This document shows, in pieces, positions 1-6,938 of a stretch of DNA of 20,037 bases; within the stretch, counting starts at the first letter, position 1, and each line of letters begins with the position of its first letter. This stretch comes from Halothiobacillus neapolitanus (lineage in GTDB: Bacteria > Pseudomonadota > Gammaproteobacteria > Halothiobacillales > Halothiobacillaceae), in NCBI GenBank assembly GCA_020722165.1, contig DYLI01000015.1, positions 1 to 20,037 on the forward strand, in the 5' to 3' direction. Both the position numbers and the translations under genes were made by a program. Below the pieces are notes generated by a model that saw only the letters and a program-made list of their open reading frames with translations, did no database searches and was not told the origin of the DNA.

Positions 1-780
1 AATAATTCGCCCGCCCGTGCCGAATAGGCTCATTTCCAGTGCATCGGTTTCGCGGCGCAAGCTGTCCAGCTCCACCACGGCCAGTTCGTCACGCGCGCGC
101 TCACCCATGCCTGGCAAGTCTTCTTGCACCAGCTCGCTGGGCGCAGACAGTCCGGGCAACCCACTGTCGGACGGCGCCAACTGGCTTAAACCCTGCTGCA
201 AACTTGGCATGGTATTCAAGCTGCCGCGCGTATCCAGCGCCCCCATGCCTTCGCTGTCACTGAGTTGTGCTGCGGCGCGCCGTGTCAGGCGTAAGGCCTC
301 GCGCATACGAACTTCCAGCGAGGCGCGCGAGAGCTCCAACGCATCATTGAACGCCTGCTCGATGCGTACATCGAACCAACTATCAATGCCGCGCTGGATA
401 AAATTCATCGAAAAGAAAAACACAATCGCCGCCGGAGCCAAACCGAGCAGGACATAGGCGCGCAACAGGCGCATGGTCAGCCGCGCGCCGGGCACATGCG
501 CCCGCACGCTTTGCCACAAACGCCACACATTGGCGAGCACCACTACCATTAGAAACAGCACCCCGACGACATTCACACCAAGCAGCCACACATACATCGA
601 CGCGTAGCGCGTGGAGTTTTGCAGCGCATCGGTCAACAAATATAGCGAGCCCATCAGCACCACGACCACCAGCGCACTCACCATTGGAATCAGCGGGCGG
701 ATGCGCTGGCGATAGAGGCTGCGCAAATAGCGTGTCGTGCTGGGGTGCGCCTCTTTTGAAGGTGCGTTTAGAACGCCCAT
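1..780 (-). CDS. ntrY: NtrY-family sensor histidine kinase, N-terminal part (cut by window edge)
   Basis: Reading the minus strand from ATG 780 gives 260 codons with no stop before base 1, so the gene is open at its 3' end. The N-terminus has three hydrophobic segments: about residues 31-51 (LIPMVSALVVVVLMGSLYLL), 62-86 and 107-127 (ending PAAIVFFFSMNFI). A sensor-like region follows, with the family-typical stretch QRGIDSWFDVRIEQAFNDAL and the start of a charged helical region. This matches NtrY-type nitrogen-regulation kinases, membrane proteins that autophosphorylate and pass phosphate to NtrX. The HAMP, PAS, HisKA and ATPase domains would lie beyond the left edge and cannot be seen. An in-frame ATG at 789 adds three codons; neither start has a clear ribosome binding site. 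The 5' end overlaps the DUF4390 gene, which suggests translational coupling. In many gammaproteobacteria ntrYX follows rsmB and a DUF4390 gene, which supports the call. Confidence 0.82.
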   Translation of the reverse strand, partial: MGVLNAPSKEAHPSTTRYLRSLYRQRIRPLIPMVSALVVVVLMGSLYLLTDALQNSTRYASMYVWLLGVNVVGVLFLMVVVLANVWRLWQSVRAHVPGARLTMRLLRAYVLLGLAPAAIVFFFSMNFIQRGIDSWFDVRIEQAFNDALELSRASLEVRMREALRLTRRAAAQLSDSEGMGALDTRGSLNTMPSLQQGLSQLAPSDSGLPGLSAPSELVQEDLPGMGERARDELAVVELDSLRRETDALEMSLFGTGGRII

Positions 781-1370
781 AGATACCATTCACTCGTCAG
801 TTGCCAACTGCTGGCGAAAAAGGCACGCGGTCGAATCGGCAGCGGCAGACTGTCATGCACCAAGCGCAAGCGCACCCGCCCGCGATACGCGCCGGGCATA
901 GGCAGCGCGGCTGCGGGTGCCAGCCATAAATTGCGCGGGTGGCTAATATCATCCACCGCCGTCGCAAGGCTGGTGTAGCTTTCCGGCTCTAGGCTTTTGC
1001 TGCTCGAATTGCTCCATTCGACGCGGTACAACTGGCTCAGCGCGTGGTATTCGATGCGCGCCCGCCAAGCTTCGGTGGCAATTTCGCGCGTGCCCCACCA
1101 GCCGCGATCCTGCTCAATCACCACATCCCAGGCAAACACCAAGGCCACACCACTTTGCAGTGCATCCTCCTGATCCTTGAACAAGTCGAGACGCGCATCG
1201 GCATCCAGCCAGAGCGCACCGTCACGCAGCTCGGTAACCGCGCGCGTGACGTTTACCCCCTCGGCCTGAGTGGTCGGAATTAAACTTAAAAACAAGACAA
1301 GCGACACGAGCACCCAAACCCACCCTGCGCGCTTGAGTGTGAACCTAGATGCCGCCCCGAAGATGTTCAC
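768..1370 (-). CDS. DUF4390 family secreted protein
   Basis: This is a 200-residue protein beginning at a GTG that overlaps the rsmB stop in a GTGA arrangement; an open frame continues upstream to 1460 but lies wholly inside rsmB. The N-terminus looks like a Sec signal peptide: basic residues (SRFTLKRAG), a hydrophobic core (WVWVLVSLVLFLSLI), then a likely cleavage after TQA around residue 36. The mature part has few cysteines and is predicted periplasmic. It includes LRDGALWLDADARLDL and the tail PRAFFASSWQLTSEWYLWAF; the pattern fits DUF4390, a family of unknown function. It sits between rsmB and ntrY and its last codons overlap the ntrY start, the usual place for this family, so it may act with the NtrY sensor at the envelope. 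That link is inference from position only. Confidence 0.78.
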   Translation of the reverse strand: MNIFGAASRFTLKRAGWVWVLVSLVLFLSLIPTTQAEGVNVTRAVTELRDGALWLDADARLDLFKDQEDALQSGVALVFAWDVVIEQDRGWWGTREIATEAWRARIEYHALSQLYRVEWSNSSSKSLEPESYTSLATAVDDISHPRNLWLAPAAALPMPGAYRGRVRLRLVHDSLPLPIRPRAFFASSWQLTSEWYLWAF

Positions 1371-2665
1371 GCGGGTTTTTCCAGTAAGGCGTAGTAGAAG
1401 CCGTCCATCCCATCGTCCCCCGCAAGAATTTGCCGACCATGCGCCAAAGTGCGCCCCCAATCACCCGTAAGCGTGACAACCTTCACCTGAGCCTGCGGCA
1501 TGGTGGCCAAAAAAGCCGCAATGCGAGCTTCGTTTTCTTCGCGCAGTAGCGAGCAAGTCATGTACAACAACCGCCCGCCCGGCGCAAGCAGCGGCCACAG
1601 TGCTTTGAGCAAGCGATCCTGCTGTGTGGCAAGCTGAGCAATATCCTCGGCGCGGCGCAGGCGCTTGATGTCCGGGTGGCGACGAATCACCCCCGTGGCC
1701 GAGCAGGGCGCATCCAGCAAAATCAGCTCAAACGGCTGTCCATCCCACCATGTTTCTGGACGAGCGGCATCGCCAACCTGTGTTTTTGCGGCCAGTCCGG
1801 CACGCGCCAGATTTTCATCCACGCGCTGCAAGCGCTCGGCATCGTCATCCAAAGCCAGCATCGCCAGACCAGGCTGTTGTTCCAGCAAGGCCAGCGTCTT
1901 GCCGCCCGGAGCTGCGCAGGCATCCAGCACACGCATTCCAGCTTGTAAATCAAGCACTTGGGCGCACAATTGCGCGGCTTCATCCTGCACCGAGACATCG
2001 CCATCGGCAAAGCCCGGTAGTCGCTCCACCGCCACAGCATGCTGCAAACGTATGCCATACCGCGCATGGCGCGTGGCTTCGGCAGAAAGCTCAGCCTGCT
2101 GCAAACGGGCAAGATAGGTCTCACGCGAGCCATGCGCTGCATTCACGCGCAAGCTCATGGGTGCATGTTGGCGCAAGGCCTCGGCCACGTTCTGCGCATC
2201 GTCTGGCCAATCTTGCTGAATGCGCGTCCATAGCCAGCGCGGCAAAGCGTGTTGCACCGCAGGTTCGGCCTGTTCAAGCAAAGCCAGACGCGCCTCTTTC
2301 TCACGCATGAACACTCGCAACACCGCATTGATGAGTCCACCCATGCGCTGCGCCTTGAGTACAGCGGCGGCCTCCACCGTGGCATGCACCGCCGCATGTT
2401 CCGGCACGCGGGTATGCAGCAACTGATACAGCCCGACCAGAACCAATGCAAACACCTCATTCGGTTTGGGGCGTGCTTTGAGTAAGCCGTCGGCCAAAAA
2501 GGCCAGCGGCTCGAACTCACGCAGCACGCCATAGGCCAGTTCCTGCGCCAGAGCGCGATCACGCACCGCCAACGGTTGCAACAACGGTGGCAAGGCATCG
2601 CTCAATGAGCGTCCGGAAAGCACTGCGGCGACCGCACGTGCGGCACTGGCACGAGTCTTGGCCAT
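1367..2665 (-). CDS. rsmB: 16S rRNA (cytosine(967)-C(5))-methyltransferase RsmB
   Basis: The 432-residue protein matches RsmB/Sun in length and order. An N-terminal NusB-like RNA-binding helical domain (about 1-140, with LAQELAYGVLREFEPLAFL) precedes a Rossmann methyltransferase domain. The SAM-binding motif is VLDACAAPGGKT near residues 246-257. Both family cysteines are present: C321 in DAPCSATGVIRRHPDIK and C371 in YMTCSLLREENE. By family knowledge the latter is the covalent nucleophile attacking C6 of cytosine and the former releases the product. The enzyme makes m5C967 in the small-subunit rRNA. The start codon overlaps the fmt stop by one base, and the 3' end overlaps the DUF4390 start by four, so it is probably co-transcribed with def and fmt. 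No anomaly seen. Confidence 0.96.
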   Translation of the reverse strand: MAKTRASAARAVAAVLSGRSLSDALPPLLQPLAVRDRALAQELAYGVLREFEPLAFLADGLLKARPKPNEVFALVLVGLYQLLHTRVPEHAAVHATVEAAAVLKAQRMGGLINAVLRVFMREKEARLALLEQAEPAVQHALPRWLWTRIQQDWPDDAQNVAEALRQHAPMSLRVNAAHGSRETYLARLQQAELSAEATRHARYGIRLQHAVAVERLPGFADGDVSVQDEAAQLCAQVLDLQAGMRVLDACAAPGGKTLALLEQQPGLAMLALDDDAERLQRVDENLARAGLAAKTQVGDAARPETWWDGQPFELILLDAPCSATGVIRRHPDIKRLRRAEDIAQLATQQDRLLKALWPLLAPGGRLLYMTCSLLREENEARIAAFLATMPQAQVKVVTLTGDWGRTLAHGRQILAGDDGMDGFYYALLEKPA

Positions 2666-3651
2666 TAGTGGGTGTCCTCGGTCACAACGCCTAGCATCTC
2701 ACCCAACATCGGGTGCGAATTCAAAAAGTCCGCCGCCAGCAAAGGCTTGCCGCCCGGACGCTGTAATTGCTGGATACGCAACACGCCCTCGCCCGTCGCC
2801 ACGTCAATCCCTTCGCGGCTGGTGGCAACAATGCGCCCTGGTGTTTCACTCCCCCCTTTATCAAAGGGGGGTTGGGGGGGATTTGCACCATCAATCGCCT
2901 GCGCACGCCACAAACGCAATGTCTCACCCTTCCACAGTGTTTCCGCCACCGGCCAGGGGTTAAACGCCATGATGCGTCGCGCCAATTCCGTGGCGGGCAG
3001 TGACCAGTCCAGCACCGCCTCGGCCTTGTCCAGCTTTTTAGCGTAGGTGACAAGCGCTTCATCCTGCACCTCGCCCTTGAGCATTCCTGTCAGCAATGCA
3101 GGCAAATGTTGCATCAATAGTGCCGCGCCCATCTCGGACAAGCGATCATGCAGGTCTTGAGACGTATCGTGCGGCGTAATCGGGCAGGCGGATTTCGCCA
3201 GCATATCGCCTGTGTCCAGCCCAATATCCATCTGCATCAGCGTGATGCCGGTTTCCGCATCGCCACTTTCAATCGCGCGCTGGATCGGTGCTGCGCCACG
3301 CCAGCGCGGCAGCAGGGAGGCGTGTAAATTCACGCAGCCATGCGTGGGCATGTCCAGCACGACCTTGGGCAAGAGCAGGCCATACGCCGCCACCACCATC
3401 AAATCCGGCGCAAGAGCAGCCAGCTCGCCCTGCGCTTCGACGTTGCGCAGACTGAGCGGCTGAAACACCGGGATACCAGCCTCCAGCGCCGCCTGCTTGA
3501 CCGGGCTGGCGGTCAGTTTGCGCCCGCGACCGGCGGGTCGATCCGGCTGGGTGTAGACCGCCACCACGTTTGCGCCAGCATGAAGCAAGGCGCGCAGGGC
3601 GGGGACAGCAAAATCCGGCGTGCCGGCGTAAATAATGCGAGGTTTGCTCAT
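2665..3651 (-). CDS. fmt: Methionyl-tRNA formyltransferase with an in-frame repeat insertion
   Basis: The 328-residue enzyme transfers a formyl group from 10-formyl-THF to Met-tRNA(fMet). The start was set at ATG 3651 because MSKPRIIYAGTPDFAVPAL is the usual Fmt N-terminus; the upstream extension enters repeat DNA. The catalytic triad is visible: N108 and H110 in VNLHASLLPRWRGAAPIQ, and D146 in DIGLDTGDM. The C-terminal OB-like tRNA-binding domain runs from about 210 to 320. It carries an extra stretch, NPPQPPFDKGGS (residues 257-268), between AIDGA and ETPGRIVAT, where the E. coli protein as I recall it has no counterpart. This stretch is encoded by a small palindromic repeat described separately. 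The frame is kept and all catalytic residues remain, so the gene is probably functional. def lies upstream, as is usual: the two genes act at the two ends of the formyl-Met cycle. Confidence 0.95.
   Translation of the reverse strand: MSKPRIIYAGTPDFAVPALRALLHAGANVVAVYTQPDRPAGRGRKLTASPVKQAALEAGIPVFQPLSLRNVEAQGELAALAPDLMVVAAYGLLLPKVVLDMPTHGCVNLHASLLPRWRGAAPIQRAIESGDAETGITLMQMDIGLDTGDMLAKSACPITPHDTSQDLHDRLSEMGAALLMQHLPALLTGMLKGEVQDEALVTYAKKLDKAEAVLDWSLPATELARRIMAFNPWPVAETLWKGETLRLWRAQAIDGANPPQPPFDKGGSETPGRIVATSREGIDVATGEGVLRIQQLQRPGGKPLLAADFLNSHPMLGEMLGVVTEDTH
2851..2884. repeat. Small palindromic repeat inserted in frame in fmt
   Basis: Bases 2851-2859 (six C then TTT) and 2863-2871 (AAA then six G) form a perfect 9-bp inverted repeat with a 3-base loop. 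It is followed by TT, a run of G and ATTT, through 2884. Read on the coding strand it gives NPPQPPFDKGG. From memory, stretches like NPPxPPFxKGG and NPPxPPLIKGG recur in unrelated proteins of cyanobacteria and some proteobacteria, where they mark a dispersed short repeat. The length (a multiple of three in effect) and the open reading of both flanks allow it to sit inside a protein. I see only one copy in the window. Confidence 0.75.
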
Positions 3652-3778
3652 TTCATATCCGTAAAAATTAGCCACAGAGGACGCCGAGCCAAGTAGCCCG
3701 GATGTCAATCCGGGGCAGGCATCCCAGCAGGCAGCGCTGCTCCTGGATTGCGCGTCGCTTCATCCGGGCTACAAAAAA
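3652..3778. other. def-fmt intergenic spacer
   Basis: These 127 bases separate def from fmt, in a region where the other genes are packed tightly. Next to fmt lies a weak ribosome binding site (GGATATGAA before the ATG). Then comes GCCACAGAGGACGCCGAG (3671-3688), which resembles a family of short tracts seen in many gammaproteobacterial spacers. The remainder is the 80-bp inverted repeat at 3693-3772. I see no ORF and no convincing promoter, so fmt is probably transcribed by read-through from def. Confidence 0.6.
3693..3772. repeat. 80-bp inverted repeat (REP/BIME-like)
   Basis: The element begins GTAGCCCGGATG (3693-3704) and ends CATCCGGGCTAC (3761-3772), a perfect 12-bp terminal inverted repeat. 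Inside, CAATCC (3707-3712) faces GGATTG, and the centre holds the palindrome GCAGCGCTGC. The whole can fold into one long imperfect hairpin. Sequences of the type GTAGCCCGGATGAAGCG...CATCCGGGCTAC are, to my knowledge, frequent extragenic repeats in gammaproteobacteria. It ends 6 bases from the def stop codon. It lacks a T-run on either strand, so it is not a classical terminator; it could protect the def mRNA end or attenuate read-through into fmt. Confidence 0.8.
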
Positions 3779-4279
3779 CTATCCACGTTTTTGTAGTTTG
3801 TCGTATTTCTTCAACGCACGCTCGCGCTTGAGCGGTGAAATGTGGTCAATAAACAACCGCCCGTGCAAATGATCCAGTTCATGCTGAATACATACCGCTA
3901 GCAAGCCGCCGGTTTCTAAAACACACTCGTTGCCGTCAAGGTCTTGATAACGCACGCGCACCCACTCCTTGCGAGTTACTTTTTCATTGATTTGCGGAAT
4001 AGAGAGACAGCCTTCCTCCATTTCCTCAATGCCCTCGGAAGCAAGAATCTCCGCATTCACCAACACCAGCGGCTGATTTTTCTCTTCGGAAACATCAATC
4101 ACCGCGAGGTGTTGATGAATATCCACCTGAGTGGCTGCCAAGCCAATCCCCGGCGCGGCATACATGGTGGCAAACATATCCGTCACCAACTGGCGCAGAT
4201 TTTCATCAAAAACATCCACACGTTGCGCCACCTTGCGCAAATTGGGGTGCGGATAAAGCAAAATGGGCAGACAGGCCAT
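3779..4279 (-). CDS. def: Peptide deformylase
   Basis: The 166-residue metalloenzyme removes the N-formyl group from nascent proteins. All three family motifs are present with canonical spacing: GIGLAATQ (44-51), EGCLS (C91 as metal ligand) and QHELDH (H133 and H137 as ligands, E134 as catalytic base). Start ATG 4279 is chosen: a GAGAG tract lies about 12 bases upstream, and the N-terminus MACLPILLYPHPNLRKVA aligns with other Def proteins. A TTG at 4285 would add two codons only. It is the first gene of the leftward unit def-fmt-rsmB-DUF4390-ntrY and is divergent from the LysM lipoprotein gene, matching the conserved order in related genomes. Confidence 0.96.
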   Translation of the reverse strand: MACLPILLYPHPNLRKVAQRVDVFDENLRQLVTDMFATMYAAPGIGLAATQVDIHQHLAVIDVSEEKNQPLVLVNAEILASEGIEEMEEGCLSIPQINEKVTRKEWVRVRYQDLDGNECVLETGGLLAVCIQHELDHLHGRLFIDHISPLKRERALKKYDKLQKRG

Positions 4280-4506
4280 AAACAAAAAACACTCTCACAG
4301 ATGGGAAATTAGAGTTCAACACGGCATCGCTAGACGTTGCTTATTATGGCAGCGTTGTTTCAATGTCAGTGTATTGTCACTCAAACGCAGAATTTGGTTT
4401 AGAGTTAGTGCGTTAATTGACTAAAATTAAGCCACTTAAGCGCGCCAAATGCGTGTTTATATGCTATCAATCCCGAAGCACACCTGCTCCAGATGGAAAC
4501 ACTTTT
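4280..4506. other. Divergent def / LysM intergenic region
   Basis: These 227 bases separate the leftward def unit from the rightward LysM-dprA-smg-topA unit and must contain promoters for both. The DNA is more AT-rich than its surroundings. Toward the right, TTGACT at 4417 and TAAAAT at 4422 are promoter-like words but are not correctly spaced as a pair. The LysM reading frame stays open back to 4417, but no good start or ribosome binding site is found there. I see no riboswitch-like structure and no other gene. Confidence 0.5.
4343..4369 (-). promoter_or_regulatory. Possible sigma-70 promoter for def
   Basis: On the minus strand CTGACA (4369-4364) lies 15 bases before CATAAT (4348-4343), each one mismatch from the sigma-70 consensus, though the spacing is short. 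It is 64 bases upstream of the def start in the divergent region. No other pair in this region is better. This is a pattern match only. Confidence 0.35.
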
Positions 4507-5772
4507 ATGCACATGAAGACCTGCCGCTCAATGAAATTAAACGCCACGCCCATCCAATGGAGCCTGTTGCTAGCCGTGCCGTTGCTACTTTCGGCCTGCG
4601 CCAGCACACCGGAGTCGCCCGTTGAGCCAGCCGCCACGGCAAGCGCAGCTCAGTCTGCGCCCGCACCCGTCGCCAAGCCCATTGCCGCTGCGCCAACATT
4701 CCGCAAACAAGCGCCGCTGATTTATACCGTACAAAAAGGTGACACGCTGTGGAGCCTGGCGCAGAAATTCCTCAACAACCCAGCGGATTGGCGCAAAATC
4801 TGGCACGCCAATCCACAGGTGCGTAACCCGAATCTGATTTTCCCTAGCGATCAGTTGGAGATTGTCACCATCAACGGTCAGCAGCGCTTGACCAAAAAGC
4901 TCAGTCCGCAGGTGCGTATTTCACCTTTGGACAAGGCTATTCCAACCCTGCCTTTTGATATGCTGAAAGGCTTCCTCGCCTATCCGCAAATCATCGAAGT
5001 ACCGGTGTTGAACGACATGCCGCGCATTCTGGCATCGGTTTCTGATCGCCTGGTCATGGGCGCAGGGGATAAGATTTATGCCACGGGTACTCTCAAAGCC
5101 GATGAGCTTTTAGCTGTGGTGCGTCCGCACAAAACCCTGTTTGACCCAATCAATGGCGAAGCCTTGGGTTACGAAGTGGACGGGCTGGGTGTGGCCAAGG
5201 TGCTGATTAATGATGAGCCTGCCACCTTGAGCTTGACGAAGGCGAATAAAGAAGTCCGTACTAATGATCGTTTGGCGGTGATTCCGCCCGTACTGACCAG
5301 TGATCTTGAGCTTTTGCCCTTGCGCGCCGACTTGGGTGCCGAGGTTATTTCCCTGCCCGAGCAGCGAACCAGCGCGGTGCAGTGGCAGATTGTTGCCATT
5401 AACGTGGGCAAGCGCGAAGGCGTGGCGCCGGGGCAGGTGTTGCGCATCTTTACGCCTAGCAAGGATGCCTCGGTGGATACTACGCCTGAAGTTGACTGGC
5501 GCGCGGTGCAGGCCTCCTCCCCCTTCCCGCCGAATGAGGGCAAGCCTCCTGTCGTCGAGTGGTCGAGCAGCGAAACATTTGCCCTGCCACCCAAACCGAT
5601 CGGCGACGCGGTGGTTTTCCTGACTTACGAACGCGTGAGCTACGTTTTGGTCACACAGAACACCCGCCCAGTGCGTATTGGTGACTGCATGGCGGCGAAT
5701 GCTGGCTTGTGCTGGCAGGATCGCAAGGCGGCTGCGGCAGCCCGCGAGCCTCAGCCTGAGCAAAACCAGTAA
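4507..5772 (+). CDS. LysM-domain lipoprotein upstream of dprA
   Basis: The 421-residue protein has a lipoprotein signal: a hydrophobic core SLLLAVPLLL and lipobox LSAC with C31 as the lipidated cysteine. An Ala/Pro-rich linker follows. One LysM domain (about 73-121) has YTVQKGDTLWSLAQKF and ends NLIFPSDQLEIV, so it should bind the glycan of peptidoglycan. The remaining 300 residues are a conserved region of unknown fold, with KREGVAPGQVLRIF near the middle. ATG 4507 has GGA nine bases upstream. ATG 4531 would give a more standard 22-residue signal peptide (MKLNATPIQWSLLLAVPLLL...), so the start is uncertain by eight codons. As I recall, the same gene lies between def and dprA in Pseudomonas. 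It ends 11 bases before dprA. The role is probably cell-envelope maintenance; no precise function is known to me. Confidence 0.85.
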   Translation: MHMKTCRSMKLNATPIQWSLLLAVPLLLSACASTPESPVEPAATASAAQSAPAPVAKPIAAAPTFRKQAPLIYTVQKGDTLWSLAQKFLNNPADWRKIWHANPQVRNPNLIFPSDQLEIVTINGQQRLTKKLSPQVRISPLDKAIPTLPFDMLKGFLAYPQIIEVPVLNDMPRILASVSDRLVMGAGDKIYATGTLKADELLAVVRPHKTLFDPINGEALGYEVDGLGVAKVLINDEPATLSLTKANKEVRTNDRLAVIPPVLTSDLELLPLRADLGAEVISLPEQRTSAVQWQIVAINVGKREGVAPGQVLRIFTPSKDASVDTTPEVDWRAVQASSPFPPNEGKPPVVEWSSSETFALPPKPIGDAVVFLTYERVSYVLVTQNTRPVRIGDCMAANAGLCWQDRKAAAAAREPQPEQNQ

Positions 5773-5783
5773 GCGGTTCTAGC

Positions 5784-6938
5784 GTGCAGACCTTGCGCGC
5801 TTGGTTAGCATTGCTTCACACGCCGGGACTGGGGTCCCGGCGTTTTTTGCGTTTGTGGGAGTTGCTGCCGGATGCAGAGGGTATTCTTGCCGCGCCCGCC
5901 GCGCTGTGGCGTGAGGCGGGTTTGCCTGCGGCAAGTATCGACGCGCTGCGCCAGCCCGATCAGGCGCGGATTGACAACACCCTGGCCTGGTTGGCCGAAC
6001 CGCAGCGTGATCTGATTAGCTACGACGATGCACGCTACCCGGATACCCTGCGCGCCATGGATGACCCGCCGCTGGCGCTGTTTGTGCTGGGCAACACGGC
6101 GTTGCTGCATTACCCCAGTCTCGCCGTGGTCGGCACGCGCCACCCCACCCCCGGCGGCGCGCAGAATGCGCGAGCTTTTGCGCGTGACTTGGCTGGGCGC
6201 GGCGTGTGTATCGCCAGTGGTCTGGCGCAGGGCATTGATGCTGAGGCGCACCATGGCGCGCTTGAGGCCAAAGGCTACACGCTGGCGGTGGTCGGCACGG
6301 GGGTTGATCGGGTCTACCCGGCGCAACACCGCGCATTGGCACATGCCATTGTGAATCATGCGGGCTTGATCGTGAGCGAGCTGGCGTTGGGCACGCCGCC
6401 GCACCCCGGGCATTTTCCGCGCCGCAATCGCATTCTGGCGGCACTTAGCCTGGGTACGCTGGTGGTCGAAGCCGCGCCGCAAAGCGGTTCGCTGATTACC
6501 GCACGCCTGGCAAGCGAGATGGGGCGCGAGGTGTTTGCCATCCCTGGCTCGATTCACAACCCGATGGCGCGCGGCTGTCATCAATTGATTCGTCAGGGTG
6601 CCAAACTGGTCGAATCCAGTGCCGATATTCTTGAGGAACTCGCACCGCAGCTGCGTCGATACACGTTGAATGCACCGAAGCCCGATGTGGAAAAAGCTGT
6701 CGAGGACAAGGCCGACGCAACGCCGCCCGACCTGCCTGCAGAGCACCTTCGCGTGCTGGATGCCATGGGTTTTGACCCGGTGAGTGTGGATACCTTGGTT
6801 GCGCGTAGCGGATTGACCGCCGCCGAGGTTTCCTCCATTCTCTTAATAAGCCAGCTTCAGGGGCACGTTAGCCCGCTGGCGGGTGGCTTGTATGCCCGCT
6901 TATCACCACAACCTAATCAGATTAATTCCTGCGCATGA
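5784..6938 (+). CDS. dprA: DNA processing protein DprA (Smf)
   Basis: The 384-residue protein binds incoming single-stranded DNA and loads RecA during natural transformation; it is widespread even in bacteria not known to be competent. The N-terminal helical region has LLHTPGLGSRRFLRLW. The Rossmann-like core (about 105-310) has VVGTRHPTPGG, SGLAQGIDAEAHHGAL, GTGVDRVYPAQHR, FPRRNRILAALS, APQSGSLITARLA and the conserved FAIPGSIHNPMARGCHQLI. The C-terminal 55 residues fit the winged-helix DML1-like domain. The start is GTG 5784, 11 bases after the LysM stop, with a poor ribosome binding site, so expression may be low or coupled. Its 14th-22nd codons encode a terminator-like hairpin, described separately. 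The stop overlaps the smg start (ATGA). Confidence 0.95.
   Translation: MQTLRAWLALLHTPGLGSRRFLRLWELLPDAEGILAAPAALWREAGLPAASIDALRQPDQARIDNTLAWLAEPQRDLISYDDARYPDTLRAMDDPPLALFVLGNTALLHYPSLAVVGTRHPTPGGAQNARAFARDLAGRGVCIASGLAQGIDAEAHHGALEAKGYTLAVVGTGVDRVYPAQHRALAHAIVNHAGLIVSELALGTPPHPGHFPRRNRILAALSLGTLVVEAAPQSGSLITARLASEMGREVFAIPGSIHNPMARGCHQLIRQGAKLVESSADILEELAPQLRRYTLNAPKPDVEKAVEDKADATPPDLPAEHLRVLDAMGFDPVSVDTLVARSGLTAAEVSSILLISQLQGHVSPLAGGLYARLSPQPNQINSCA
5820..5848 (+). terminator. Terminator-like hairpin inside the 5' end of dprA
   Basis: CGCCGGGAC (5821-5829) pairs perfectly with GTCCCGGCG (5834-5842) around the 4-base loop TGGG. Six T follow at 5843-5848, and A5820 can extend the stem by one pair. 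This is the form of a strong Rho-independent terminator, lying 48 bases after the LysM stop and about 13 codons into dprA. When dprA is translated, ribosomes would cover the region and could suppress it; when it is not, transcription of dprA-smg-topA from the upstream promoter could stop here. Confidence 0.6.

Noticed and set aside
383..793. 136-codon frame on the minus strand at the left end
   Set aside because: It overlaps the NtrY frame in another register; the NtrY reading gives membrane segments and family motifs while this one gives a Cys/Arg/Ala-rich shadow.
4417..4506. Upstream extension of the LysM gene from a TTG
   Set aside because: No ribosome binding site, and it would place 60 residues before the lipobox, too long for a lipoprotein signal peptide.
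5805..6746. 313-codon open frame antisense to dprA
   Set aside because: Composition is Arg/Gln/Cys-rich without domains, and the opposite strand encodes a complete DprA.
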